DNA of 41,490 nucleotides, from the NCBI RefSeq assembly GCF_000003605.2, contig NW_003120946.1, positions 67,080-108,569 of the forward strand, written 5' to 3'. The first letter of the stretch is position 1. Each line of letters starts with the position of its first letter. Made by a program: the position numbers and the translations under genes. This stretch comes from Saccoglossus kowalevskii. Its lineage: Eukaryota; Hemichordata; Enteropneusta; Harrimaniidae. Below the pieces are notes generated by a model that saw only the letters and a list, made by a program, of their open reading frames with translations, did no database searches and had not been told where the DNA came from. Below are positions 1-11,665 of this stretch, piece by piece.

Positions 1-2954
1 ATATACAATATATATTAGAATCACCGAAGCGTTTATGTGATGCGAATTGCTGGTTTAAGTGTTTGGACACCCATCAATATATGTAAATTTAATCGCATTC
101 TGATATATTGTACTAAGTATATATGTTTTTAATTTTATATATATTATTTCATTTTTACTATATTTTTGTTATAATCTTGTTTTATTACATGCGTCTTATT
201 TTGGGTTATTGTAACTGCCACAAAAAATAACCAAGTACATATTTAAACACAAAATTTTAAAAAGACAAAATATAGGAATAATTACGTCGGTGTCAACTGC
301 CATCATGAGTTTTATACTTTTCTATAGTGTTGTCTTTAAATCCGAAATAAATAAATTAATTAATTAATAAATTCTATCACAACAATAGTACTGAACACAT
401 AATAACACAATTTTATGTGCAGTGTATACTTATACTACATACAGTCGTACCGGGGATGGGTATACCACGCAGTCAGGAAAAAAAACGGGCTGCATGTTTA
501 TTAGACACATGTTAAATTTGTCGCAGTTGGAAAATATAAAGACTGGATTTAAAGCGTGTGTCTCATCTTGGCTGGCTGTCCAGCTGAGATTTGCAGTTTA
601 TGTATGCTGCCCTCAACGGCAATCGTTTGAAAAGAACTACATAATCGACTCTATGTCGATGAGAACATGGAAGATATTATTCCATGATGAGAATGAATTG
701 GAACTAAGCCTCGGATACTCTCAGATAAAATGACAATGAAAATGATCAACCTACCATGCGGCCAGCAAACTACACATGTGTCCTTATGGAATACAATAAT
801 ATTGTAGCCCGTTGTTTCCATACAGAAATTGCATTTCTTACAATGATATACAGGTTTACGAAATGACATCAAATAAACATGATATCACGTGATTTTTAGA
901 AATCGCGTTGCCCTCGCCCATTAGAGAGATAGAGACCTTTTATTATTTTGTTACCACCTGTGTTTCAGATGTATGTATACTGATGTGGTCGTTATCATAG
1001 GACAAATACTTTTTTCAATATAAGAATAATAACATAATAAGCACGTACTAACTAGTTAGTCATCACGGAACAAATATGACCTGCTTTTATGACACTGCCA
1101 TACAGAGGTGTCTCTCTAATGTGCAACCTGGTTCATAAAAGTCGTTTAGAGTAGAAGACTACTCATGAAGTAAAATGCCCAGAATTTATTCATTTTGGAA
1201 TGTAATAAACTGTACTCTAAGGCAATATAAGGATATTGACCAAAAAAAAATTGGGGGTCACCAGCCTTTTTTTTTTCTAGAAAATGATGGTTGTATTTGA
1301 ATGGAAAGTCGCCATTTTGACACTATTATAACACTTTTACCACAGGTTCCTATGGCAGAGATATTATGCAATATCTAAAAATCTAACCTGGTGACATAGG
1401 TTGAAAAAATCATATATTGTTAGTGCTGGAGTACTTTTTGTTGTGCTGAACTATTTACATAATCTGGGTTTTTAAAAGTGTGAAAAAATGCAATTTGTCT
1501 TTAACATTGTGTTCTATGGAATTGTTCTAAAAATAGTAATTTTTAAAAAAATATTAGGACACATTTCTCAAAAAACTTAACTGTAACACACACAATAATG
1601 CTATTTCATTGTACCATGGGACATTAGCTTCATGATTGTACATAATAAACTAATGAACATTGTCATGCGATTTATGACCAATTTTGTCAAAAGGTATGAC
1701 TAGGCTTCTACGTTAACGCATTTTAATATGGAATAAGATACTATCCAATCCGATGAGATATTTGTAATATTTGTAATCATTTTATTTTAGACAAAAGCAA
1801 ACAATAAATAAATAAATAAATATGAACATTACATATCATAATCAGCGCGTTCTATGACCGGCGTTAACGAGATATCACAACATTCGAATCATGTAAGGTA
1901 TCATGTATTCGGGTGCGTATGGACGTACCACTCAGCTACATATTTTCTAAATAATTTGTAACAAGATACCACGCGAATAAACGCAATTATTGACTAACAC
2001 TGGAGCAGATGGATAATTCAACAAGTCTAAGGAATCACATATGGTCTGTTTGCGCTTTCCGAAAAAGTTGAATATTCTTCGTTACTGAGTATTACTTGAC
2101 TATCTGAACTTTATAAATAGTGATACTTAAAGTAACATCGATGTGTATTGGAATTGTTGTGGCGCGGAATCACGCATTCTTAAGTGCATTTACGCGAGCG
2201 ACTTGAGCCTCTTAAACAGCACTAGTCTTAGCAGCAAAGAATAACATTATAACAGAGAAAGTCTTGAATAACACATGTTTAGTATCACAACTTCAGTTGG
2301 CAGAACTTTTTCATAAATAGATTTGTTCTTAATGTGAACTACTCAATGTTTATGTCATCTTTCATATCTGTTTGCCTTGTATATAACATCATGCCCATCT
2401 ACATACTGCTCGCAATGATGTGAAAGCCGGCATAACTTTTTATAGAGGGCGCTGTCGCGTATGGATGCATTGCGCAAGGTGTAACTTGTCCAGCGTTTGC
2501 GCAGATTGTCCCATGACGCTCGAATCTAGTATTTCAAATTCCTGAAAAGTGACCGACTAGCCGACAACATACCGACGTAGAACGGAATGGCGAAAAATAA
2601 TCTCAGTGGTGATGATATACCATGATATCATAAACGTGATCCTTAATATAGATAAGTTAGTTTTTGAAAAACAAAATATTTCGGAACAGAATATGCGTTT
2701 TACACCAAAATGTAAGTTATGAGGCAGATTAGAATCTGAAGAACATTTATAATATAATCGGTGCGTAGAAGTGCTCCCCGGTTAAGTATAGAAATTACGG
2801 GAATAATCTTGGCACGCCAACAATTATTTTAACGTGCAATTCTGGAATGTCAGCTAATGTGCTCAGGCGTTCGTGACTAACATCAAATTAGTAGACATCA
2901 GTGCCGCGGCGGTCATTTTAAATCAACAACTCCACCTCGTAAAATGACCTAGTT
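1..2954. other. Left flank without a recognised gene
   Basis: AT-rich sequence. It includes the 3' UTR of gene B at its right end and a short AAAT tract at 1804-1821. The short open frames near 422-872 show no family features. An inverted pair GTCACCAG / CTGGTGAC near 1257 and 1387 is too short to interpret. Confidence 0.65.
2911..2949 (-). other. Stem-loop just past the gene B stop codon
   Basis: GGTCATTTTA at 2911-2920 and its exact reverse complement at 2940-2949 form a 10-bp stem with a 19-base loop. It begins 5 bases after the stop codon of gene B, so it would lie at the very start of that mRNA's 3' UTR. Function is unknown and it may be chance. Confidence 0.45.
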
Positions 2955-3160
2955 TCAGTAATCCCGATAAGTGCCTTCAAATTCACACGCCGTTGGGTCA
3001 AAACTGTTATCGAACTTCATAGTGTTGCACCATATCATTTTCTGTAAAGACGACATCCTCTCCACCGGAAGCGGGACTATTTCTTTGCCTAAACTACGTC
3101 TCATCACAGATACCATCTTAGTCCAGCTTGATTCACGCCATCCTATGAACAGATGGGCTC
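2955..3160 (-). CDS. Gene B coding exon 4: C-terminal FIG...SSW segment and stop
   Basis: This exon encodes residues 398-465. The acceptor is atcttttcag. It opens with AHLFIGWRESSWTKMVSVMR, which aligns with the FIG...SS block near the end of POFUT1-type enzymes and with the last exon of the paralogue. The tail is about 20 residues longer than the paralogue's and ends EGTYRDY. The frame is open throughout. Confidence 0.75.
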
Positions 3161-6100
3161 CTGAAAAGATGGAACAGAATTATGGTATTTGTCGAGGCTG
3201 TAATGTACTACTGTTATTATATTATTCCTAGGCTATGTCATGATACATACAATTGAAGACACAAATAAATGGGGGGGGGGGGAAACTATACGAGAGAGAC
3301 GCGAAAACTCCATCATTCATGCGATGTCAACATATTTACGTATCTTTTTGTGGTGTAACATATAATGAGGATCCCTAAAAAGTCGTCTATAGCTGAAATG
3401 TTTTCATATTTTCCTCTCGCGATATTCGGTCAGCCATATCTCATCAACTCGGTGACCTACACTATGGGAAATTGCACCATTCAAATTATGACATCACCAG
3501 ACTATCTGTAGCAATCGCTATGAGCAAGTTGTCACCGTTGGGGGCGCACGTATTATATATACTGGTACTTACTAACTGCAATCTCCTGTTCCACTAATGA
3601 CAAAACAAAGTTGTCATTTTTGTTTTGCAGTTTCATTAACTTGTGAGATTTTTGCACGAGTCTTTTCAGCGTATAAACAACACCCGGAAACTCTTTCTTC
3701 ATTCTATTCACGAATTCCTGTAGGATGAAATTTAACATTAATTTGAAAGTTAGCTCGTCTGATCCGATTAACACCAACCCATAGCTGTCATGAGATACCA
3801 GTACACCCTTTGCCGGCGTCCATGATTCTCACGGTTTATGATATGTTTAAACATTAATATTTGACAATTTTGTGTGGTTATCATTGTCGCATACGACTTA
3901 TTTACCACTTCCGTGTCACTGAGAATGTTCTAGAACCGTACTGTGTCTGGGTGGAATATTCTATATTTTTTAGAAAATGCCAGTGGTTGAATAGGTAATA
4001 GAACACTGTAGGAGGCAATAGAAGGTAATGGAACATTCTAGAAATTTGTAGTAAGTTCCAGACTCATTATGTATGCTGATGTAGTGGTCTATTTATAGAC
4101 AGTGGGGGTATATATAGGGGAGTTGTTCAGCACTGATTTCAGATCGGAGATCTCGTTGAATTGTATTGGAGTTTAAGTATCTAGTTATTGGAGTAGTGGA
4201 GTTTTACCGCGTTATTGTACTTGATGTTTGCAGAGTATAATAATACCAGTACCAGTTGAAACCTCATCTGTTGGCTCCGTGTTCGTATTTTATCATCGCC
4301 GCCAGGGAAGTCTTTCTGTTACTGTTGCCATTTTGGTATTTGAACCATCACACCTGTACTATACCAATTACGGTAATATTACGTTGCGTGTGACAATCGC
4401 AATATTCAGCTTAAGGTATTATCCATATAATACAAAGTGAAAATGAAACTGAGTTATCGATTAGGAAACATAACACTTAAGTCTCCAATTTATTTCCAGA
4501 TTTCATTATCAACTAGTCAACACTCGATGGAACATTTGCAGCTCACTTTTGCGGTAGCCACGTTCTTCTTGAAACTCTATTGCGAACATACATATATAAT
4601 GTGACATTGACTTTTAATCTGTTGTTATAAAAATAAATTACGTATTGAGAATCACATGGGGAACGTGTGTTGCTGAAACACTTGATGTGACCTTTGCCCC
4701 GGAAATGTAGCCTGATCGTATAGATCACATGAGAAACACATATGTCCTTCGAGGCTTTTATGTACATATAGCACTGAGCGCCCTGCCTGTACACTCATGC
4801 TGCTTATGCGATTTTTTGGAAGGCGTGGCCCACAAGAGCCTGGACGCCCTCTATGCACTCAAACCTTTTTTGAAAACTTTCAATTTATTATAATAACCAC
4901 ACAAATTATATATTTAACCATATTTAAATATTTTCCAATTGAAAGTATACTAATTAAACGAAGAATTCAAGCCTCTTGTCACTTGTATAGCTTTAAAACT
5001 GTTTAATTATACGTGTGTTGACTTCTTACTCTTATCATGGATGCTCTGGTGAACCAACACGTATCTCGAAAAGGGTTTTAGAGAAACTCAAGAAAAACAA
5101 AAAATCGTGAATTCGTATCGCGCGTGAAATAGCATCAATAATTATGAAAATGTTTTTTTGGAGACCCAATATTTTGATAAACATTAATTTTGTCATCAAG
5201 AAATAACTTTCATAAACAAATTATGAATTTTGGACAAATATCTTGATTCTAACAGATTTGTGTGGAGCATTATACATATTATAATACACGTCGACAATGA
5301 GTGATCCATGGGGACAGGGTGTGCTATCAAACCTCACTAAACGAACAAAAAACACACGTCAGCTGGTGGCAAATTATTTACGCACGAGCGGCACCTTACT
5401 CTACTATTGTGGTTGACCTTTGAACCCCAAGTTATTCCCCACACATGTTCATTTGTTTGTTTTCTATTTATTGCTTCGTTTTATTGTAGAAACGCATGTG
5501 ATACTGCAGTTTTATCCACGTGCACTTAAAATAATGACCCATTGAGAGCTGGTGAATAATTATGTGAATCTTGAAATAAAACCAAGAAATCAATATATGG
5601 ACAGTATTGTAGCGGGAGGTCGTCACCTGCGCACGCGCGGGAATTGAGTCCTAAACGACGATAACAACACACGCTGAAAACGCAAATGCTCATGGGTAGA
5701 CGCTTGTTTGTAAATAATGACACGCTATGGCCATTTGACGCATGCGCAGGTAACGACTCCCCCCGCTTTAACTCATTTGTTTCACCCACCTGTTGATACG
5801 GAGGATGTGCAATGTAGACGCATGTATGCCCTCTGGATTGGATGTACTCTATAAGACTATTGACCAATACATCGATTGTCTTCGACATGACGCTGAGTTT
5901 AAAATAATCGGTTGGTTTGCACACATGTGGTGCCCAGTATGACCCATTCAGGCATCTGTGAAGAAAATATGACGCACCTAGTTTCAGAGAAGTACTGTAA
6001 AACACTTTGAAATAGCTGCATATCATTTTAGCGAATTTGACTCAATGCATGAATTAACTGAATCTTAATTTAGCTAAAGTGCAAATAATCTCACAGTGAG

Positions 6101-9100
6101 AATATACTAGTTCTCTATTATTCTAATTAGCGACATCTTAATTTAGCGAAATTGTGGATTAGGTAAATTACTTAAAATAACATGCTATGTTTTACAGTGC
6201 GTGATGTTGCGTGCATTTGCGCATGTACTTATTAAAAGTAGTATGAATATTTCAAAACTCACGCGCCACCAGTCTTGCGTAGTCATTATTTAATTCACGA
6301 TTACCGTTTTAAGTGCCTCTAATTAAAACAACGTGTTTGATTTAGGATAAATCCAACCCTAATAAGTGTACCTTAAATAATCAACAAAAATATGACATGT
6401 ATTCATCATAGTTGGAATAGCAATGAACTTATACAGTGTATAGTACATTTGTTTGTGAATGGCTGTCGTTCCATATTGACATAATATTTCAATATATAAC
6501 GATGAACAAGTTATTTTAATGTATGTTTATATTACACTACATTGACGTCAATGTTAAAGCACGTTTACCTTCGTCATATGCTAATAGACCATTTTCCGTA
6601 CACTGCGAGAATCACGCGTTATGCGTGAAATCGAACGTAAAAACAGGACAAACAAAGGTCATAGCGTCGTAGTCGTGTGATAGGTATTTTTGATGGTTAA
6701 AAACCTTTCACTTAGGTAACCGGGATTCGGTCGTTTCCACGCTAAGCTGACAAAAGACACACACAAGCTTCGTTCATGTTCCCAAAACGATTCTCTGCCA
6801 AGTCCCTGGTTTTCACCCGAGACAGCATTAAATCAATCTTTATTTCTTGTCACCCCTTAACCAATTACAATCAGTATAAGAGACTCCAAGGCCTTTCCTT
6901 CCAACAAACAACCAATCACATGAAAGTTTTACACATCATAATCAATTAATTACTCGTCAAGCTGTCTAGAGAAAACATTTCTATACATTGTCAACACTAA
7001 CTAATATTGATGGGGTAATAGTCTCGCACTAACATTCCACAAAGATACCATCTCGCCATCTGGTCTTGTCATTAACCTTTATCAGTATATGTCATGACGA
7101 CCACTGTCAAACTGACTGAAATATAAATCATGATAGTCGCGTCAAACATCGCGTGGGATTCGACAAACGCGAAAGTATTTCGGGGACATTTCCATGCTTA
7201 ATAATGTGCTGTCCACATTTGATGATAGGCAATTTCGATTAAGTAAGGGTATTCGGAAGCAATATTCCTCTGTCGAAGATCGGCCGGTCAATGTAAGCTG
7301 CGAAATAAAGAAATTCTAGTTCAAAATCAAATCGTTCGATTTTTGCGGCAGACGTTCGACGCGCGTCTTTCATGCATCTCGCAAGATCTCGCAATTGTTC
7401 GGAAAATCACCTATTCAAACACATTTCATGGGCATTTATAATGAAAATATTACAATTAGAATGTTTATAGTGTACACGTGAACAATCAATTTATAGTTGG
7501 ACTATTGATTTGTTGTTCCATGTTAACATCAGTTTTATTTTGAGTGTACCTATCCTATCGTACTTCACACTTATGGCAACATGTGTTTACAGATATGATA
7601 CTTAGCCATGGAATAGTTGAAAATGCAGTATTAAGATAACAAGCCTAGATCCATCATCTCTTGAATAAATATGACTATTCACTTTTACAGAAGATTTTAA
7701 TCACAAACTGTTCTCAGGTGCATCATACCTCAAATTTATCCGTTGTGTACTTCACTCTTGAGTGAACTGAGTACAGGTATAATTTCCACCACAATATACC
7801 CTCAAATCAATAATATAAATAGATAAATGCTGGTCGATGAGGGAACCACTACTCTACAATGTCCCGGGAGAACCCTGTTCTGTCGTGCACTGAGGTACGT
7901 ATGATTTATTTTGTCCGAGGGAATAAAATTCACGCCTGGTTAGGCTGTTAGATTGTAGTACAAAGCTGTGACAACAGAAAGTGCTATTTGCTTTTCGTCT
8001 GACTTTTAGGAAAATCAATACGACATAAATAAAAGAGATGTTAAAAATATGGCGTTATCCATATTTCATCTTTATATATCACATGCATTTATCACGTTAT
8101 AAGTTCATAACTAAGACAGACCATAGACATTATCATCGACTCCATCTTTTGGGAAATTAAAATAATATATACGCTGTCCACTGTATCTATATATTCGAAT
8201 AACAATCTATCAAAAACTAAACTGTCAGTATTATGAAATGAAAAATTGAAACTACGCATGTGCAGTGATTTTATTGTACGTAACAAAATATCTAGTACAC
8301 AAGCGTATTAGAGAAATCACAGCCCAATGTATTATTAGTTGAATGATATCAAATTAAGACTTTAACGGTCAGAGTTCAAATGTGTACTACTTTGCATGTT
8401 ACTGCTCATATAAGCAATGGAGGAAAATCCCGTTGTTTATATTATAAAAAAATATCAGACTGGAAACTCGCTAAATTGAATATATTTTTTGGAAATGTTT
8501 TCAATAATATCAGAATAATATTTTTTATTCCTTTGCCATCCATGTCACCAATCAAAATTCGAAGATATGAAGAAATAATTTCTTCGTAAAAAACAATACA
8601 GCATTTTATTTTTTCCGTGAAATTTTAGAAATTGCCCCTTTATTAATTTTTGGTATCCTAATACTGAAAGAATGAGAAATGTGATATATATAAACTTTCA
8701 TTCGACTCGAATCTCTTTAAAGAGATATTAAATGTATTCACTGTATCATAATTAGCCACGTGTGCCGAGGGTCTCATATCTTGTTCAATAAGCCATACAT
8801 AATAGTAGCTGTGTGCCAATACAGCGTTATTTTTTGATAAAATAAAATAGTGAATAATGTACTTGTACACAAACAACTTACTTTTCCCCCGTACGATTTC
8901 TCCAATGTACGACAGCGAACGGCGTTCCGTCACAGATAGCATCGTATACGCCGTCAACAAGGCCACTTACATACGGCGACCAAGACAGATGATTGTCTAC
9001 TTCCTGGTAAAGTTCTTCATCTGCGGGCGATCTGAAGAACCGTACATCTTCATCAAAATAGACTGACAGACACCGAACCCCTTGGGTTGCTGCAAGGAAT

Positions 9101-9762
9101 TTAGAGTTTTCTTCTGGAGTTGATCCAGAGCTGACCCTTGCATGGAAGGGATAATCACGACCAATTTCTCCCACGGCGTCTCTAGTTTTGAAATATCTCC
9201 GGCTATTTGAGACTTCCTTATCCTGTATCACATCGAATGGTTTCAATTTTATTTTCGGGATTAATTCGTCCTTACATTCTTCGTAAAATTCTTTCATGGA
9301 AACTACGGGAACGATTTGATTGATTAGAATCTCGTCAAAGGCGCGTCTCATGGATACTGAGCTGTACATTTGAGTCTCCAACCTATCATACACGCGAAAA
9401 GGAGTCGACACAATCGTACGATTTTGGAGCAAAGCCAGGCGTAATTCTCTACGGAACGTCCAGAAAGCTCGGTTTGGTCCACCGTCCAAGTAAACATGAA
9501 TAGGAGCGAGATACCTCCTCCGAGTGTCTTCATTTTTTGAAATATTCACAAATAATTCGTTATTCTGTGGAAGTGTGGTAAATCTTTTTTGACGGAGTGT
9601 TTCACTGTTATCACCTTGTGTGTCAGTGCATTGACAGCCGCCTTGCGAAGCACATTTAAATATTAGTAAAATAACATATATCGAAAACACAGTTAACAGT
9701 AGACGTGCTGACCAGTGGATCTTCCCGATACAACGTCGTAGAAATGGGTTATAACGCCTCAT
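2955..9762 (-). CDS. O-fucosyltransferase-like type II membrane protein (gene B), 4 coding exons
   Basis: Coding exons on the minus strand are 9762-8882, 5955-5790, 3717-3573 and 3160-2955. They join in phase 2, 0 and 1 to give 465 residues and a TGA stop. Seen: a short basic N-terminus; one hydrophobic segment at about residues 19-35 (signal anchor); a glycine-rich GGPN motif at 94-97 followed by QNRTIV at about 113-118; HWRNR at 286-290; and a C-terminal block with VEQEIA, then HLFIGWRESSWTKMV. Known: protein O-fucosyltransferases (POFUT1 type, O-FucT domain) carry an N-terminal G-rich motif before an NRT-like strand, an HxR motif that contacts GDP-fucose, and a late FIG...SS motif. The order and spacing here agree. 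Inference: a Golgi or ER glycosyltransferase using GDP-fucose. The substrate is unknown, and no KDEL-like tail is seen. Start: the first ATG after a good acceptor (exon edge at 9778), so at least one 5' non-coding exon lies upstream. It is a divergent paralogue of the gene at 18204-22621. Confidence 0.72.
3271..3282. repeat. Poly-G run of 12 (gene B intron 3)
   Basis: Twelve consecutive G on the plus strand (poly-C on the gene B sense strand), inside the intron between exons 3 and 4. It is a slippage-prone stretch whose length may be wrong in the assembly. Confidence 0.9.
3573..3717 (-). CDS. Gene B coding exon 3: SLVEQEIA segment
   Basis: This exon encodes residues 350-397, a basic helix-rich stretch ending NDNFVLSLVEQEIAV. 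The acceptor is catcctacag and the donor GTAAGT. The phase 0 entry and phase 1 exit match exon 4 of the paralogue, which ends DDNYVISLVEQEIAE. The match is close enough to establish homology by eye. Confidence 0.78.
3923..4043 (+). promoter_or_regulatory. Cluster of heat-shock elements
   Basis: Two perfect three-unit heat-shock elements of form GAAnnTTCnnGAA lie at 3923-3935 and 4031-4043. A two-unit GAAnnTTC lies between them at 3954-3961. Alternating GAA/TTC at 5-bp steps is the known binding site of heat shock factor trimers. The cluster sits about 65-220 bases upstream of a TATA box, as in HSP promoters, and lies in the intron between gene B exons 2 and 3 on the opposite strand. Confidence 0.6.
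4109..4145 (+). promoter_or_regulatory. Candidate core promoter: TATA box and initiator
   Basis: TATATATAG at 4109-4117 is followed by TTTCAGATC, whose CA (4140-4141) lies about 32 bases after the first T of the TATA box. That is the usual TATA-to-start distance. The heat-shock elements lie just upstream. No recognisable HSP reading frame follows: the first ATG at 4224 opens only 11 codons. It could drive a non-coding RNA, or be the promoter of a decayed LTR. Confidence 0.5.
5790..5955 (-). CDS. Gene B coding exon 2: central O-FucT segment
   Basis: This exon encodes residues 295-349, ending TCVYIAHPPYQQ. The acceptor is ttttcttcacag and the donor is gtgggt. The phase 2 entry and phase 0 exit match exon 3 of the paralogue, which ends KCLYVAHPRFEQ. 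The strand-like CVYIAHP fits the place where POFUT proteins have a strand of the nucleotide-sugar-binding fold. Confidence 0.75.
6602..7395. mobile_element. Non-autonomous inverted-repeat element, family 2, copy 1, interrupted by an insertion
   Basis: The left end ACTGCGAGA...ACGCGTTATGCGTGAAATC and the right end ...GCAAGATCTCGCAAT are inverted relatives. The flanking internal sequence matches the copy at 23365-23659 stretch by stretch, for example TTATGCGTGAAATCGAAC, CAAAGGTCAT, AATAATGTGCT and CACATTTGATGATAG. Relative to that copy, about 460 bases (6676-7139) are extra, and TAGTCG stands on both sides of the extra segment. No coding capacity is seen. It lies in gene B intron 1. Confidence 0.65.
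6676..7139. mobile_element. Insertion nested in the family 2 element
   Basis: This segment is absent from the sister copy near 23400-23440. TAGTCG occurs at 6670-6675 and 7134-7139, which would be a 6-bp target duplication. I see no terminal inverted repeats, LTR or reading frame in it, so its class is unknown. A deletion in the other copy is the alternative. Confidence 0.4.
8882..9762 (-). CDS. Gene B coding exon 1: membrane anchor and first catalytic half
   Basis: This exon encodes residues 1-293 plus two bases of codon 294. The ATG lies 16 bases inside an exon whose acceptor reads ctttctttcag on the minus strand (exon edge at 9778), so translation starts in the second or a later transcribed exon. 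The donor is GTAAGT right after the HWRNRTGE stretch. The membrane anchor and catalytic sequence share one exon, whereas the paralogue splits them into two. Confidence 0.8.
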
Positions 9763-10225
9763 TGTGTAGGATTCACATCTGAAAGAAAGTATACACACAT
9801 TATGCTATGCAGTCTTGTAAACAGAATAACACTGACAATCATCCCATGCCCCGTTCGGCACCACGACGTAAGAATCAATAGACGCACGATTCCTAAAACA
9901 CTTTCTAAAAAATATTGATAACAATATCTCGAAAAAAAATATTTGCATTGAAGGCCGACCAGGTATCACCATTATCGCCAAAATAGCGTTTCGTCGTTTT
10001 TGAGAGATACTTTCTGGGATGAGATATTCAAACGCGAACTTCATTCCCACGGAAGCAACTTGGAAAACTCAGACATATTCTCTGAAAACGAATAACACTA
10101 TGGAAGAAATTTTAAATAAATGAATTAGAAATTACAACACACCGTGAAATAAGTTACATATTTAGCGATGCAACGAGTGGTGGCGTTATTACATGTGATA
10201 TAGTTGATAAATACAGCATTAGTTG

Positions 10226-10356
10226 CGACTACGTCCAGCCTGACACGTAGGCGTAAGTAACGCCTTCACCGGCCGAACGACATCAGACCTCTGTGTCGGG
10301 TTTGGGGTACCGCGGAGGGTGCAATTCACGTGACCTTGTCAGGCTACGACTACGTC
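10226..10356. mobile_element. Short element with inverted ends between 10-bp direct repeats
   Basis: AGCCTGACA (10237-10245) and TGTCAGGCT (10337-10345) are exact inverted repeats. Just outside them CGACTACGTC occurs on both sides (10226-10235 and 10347-10356). This is the arrangement of a small transposon of about 110 bp with a target duplication. The inverted ends are short, so this is a candidate only. Confidence 0.4.
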
Positions 10357-10746
10357 ATACCATGGTCATACGGGTCAGATACTTCCGTCCACATATATGT
10401 CATTTAGCATATCGTATGACCTACTACACCCCGGGCCCAGTGGGATACCTTGGTAACTCTTGGGCACATTAATTTAAAAGAAAAAATACGTTACTGCAAG
10501 AAATGTTTGCAAGAACTTTTTCTGAGCTAAACATTTATTTTCTACATCCGATATCACGCCATAGGGATTATGCAATCGTAGACGCGAATTCACGGAGCGG
10601 ACGGTGGACTCAAATTGACTTTTCGGTGTGCCAACTTCTAGCCATGTTTACAATAGAAAGCAAATATTACGTGTTTACGCTACACGAAGTACGGTCTAAG
10701 ATTTACTGAGATTTATTATCCCATATGTTCGATCTCTTAGCCCGTG

Positions 10747-10792
10747 TAAGTAGCTGTGCGTGAACGCTACTTATGTAAGGGGGGGGGGGGGG
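10747..10792. repeat. Small hairpin followed by a run of 14 G
   Basis: TAAGTAGC at 10747-10754 and GCTACTTA at 10766-10773 form an 8-bp stem with an 11-base loop. Fourteen G follow at 10779-10792. Nothing indicates function. Confidence 0.6.
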
Positions 10793-10799
10793 CAAGGGT

Positions 10800-11240
10800 T
10801 ATTTTCGTTCAACGTAATTGCAATATTTTTTGTTCGTACAACGTAAATTGACAAAATAAATTTCGTAGTTCTGTAATCACAGGCTAGACGTACAACTTAA
10901 TCAATCAAATTTATTGTTCGTACACTGTAAAAATGTGTCATTTTTCTCGGTACGTACAAGAATTTACATCCAAATAAAAAAAGTCGTAATGAATAATGCA
11001 GAGAAATTACGTTTTCGAAACTGTAAAACGACTAAATGACACAAGATTCACTGCAAAATTCAATTTTCACTGTAAACTGTAAAAACGTCTTTTTTCCCTT
11101 GTAAATTGTAATACTAGTAAGCCCTTTTTTATTTCCCGTAAAACTGTACCAGCTACCCCCTTGCTCCCTCCTATGTACTGAGGATTAGTGTTATCCATCC
11201 TGTAAATAAATTACGAGAGGTTCTGTAAATAAACACTGTG
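10800..11240. repeat. Degenerate array of CTGTAAA-like units
   Basis: Short units resembling ACTGTAAAA, TTGTAAATTG or CGTACAACGTAAA recur irregularly over about 440 bases (for example near 10927, 11021, 11073, 11100 and 11200). The spacing is uneven, so it looks like a decayed simple repeat or element body rather than a true tandem array. Confidence 0.35.
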
Positions 11241-11450
11241 CAAATGATTAACAAAGATCACAACCACACCTCCAATAAGCAATCGCACAGACCATGGAAG
11301 GGACTAACGTACTTTAAAACTCTCATGAACTCAGATTGGCTTTGGAGTCACATCAATTTCACCTCGATACGTTGATGGTGTCAAAATCGGAGTTAAAGGG
11401 AGGTGCATCACCATTCAAAAATGTTAATTTGACCATGGCAGTGTCAACCT

Positions 11451-11482
11451 CAGACAACTAATAAACGTTTATTAGTTGTCTG
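11451..11482. repeat. Perfect 32-bp palindrome
   Basis: The half-site CAGACAACTAATAAAC (11451-11466) is followed immediately by its exact reverse complement, with no loop. Weak complementarity continues a few bases outward on both sides. Confidence 0.9.
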
Positions 11483-11551
11483 CTGAGGTGTAACGGAATA
11501 TACTGATTGACAGAACTAGTAATTTTGAAAACAGTTGAACCATGGTTGAAC

Positions 11552-11585
11552 CACAGCCCTATATAGTCTATAGAGGGACTCTGTT
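11552..11585. repeat. Diverged hairpin of the CACAGTCCCTCT family
   Basis: CACAGCCCTATATAGTC followed by TATAGAGGGACTCTG is an imperfect inverted repeat. It resembles the clean copy at 14262-14291. It lies between the two perfect palindromes at 11451 and 11636. Confidence 0.5.
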
Positions 11586-11635
11586 TGAACAGACAGAAAG
11601 TTAAAATATAAAACACAAAATAAACCTTTTATCTC

Positions 11636-11665
11636 AGACTAGTAATACAATTGTATTACTAGTCT
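11636..11665. repeat. Perfect 30-bp palindrome
   Basis: The half-site AGACTAGTAATACAA (11636-11650) is followed immediately by its exact reverse complement. TTTTATC occurs a few bases outside on both sides, a possible but not adjacent direct repeat. Confidence 0.9.

Noticed and set aside
4228-4440. 70-codon frame behind the heat-shock-type promoter as its product
   Set aside because: It has no ATG start and no similarity to HSPs that I can see; the first ATG (4224) is in another frame and ends after 11 codons.
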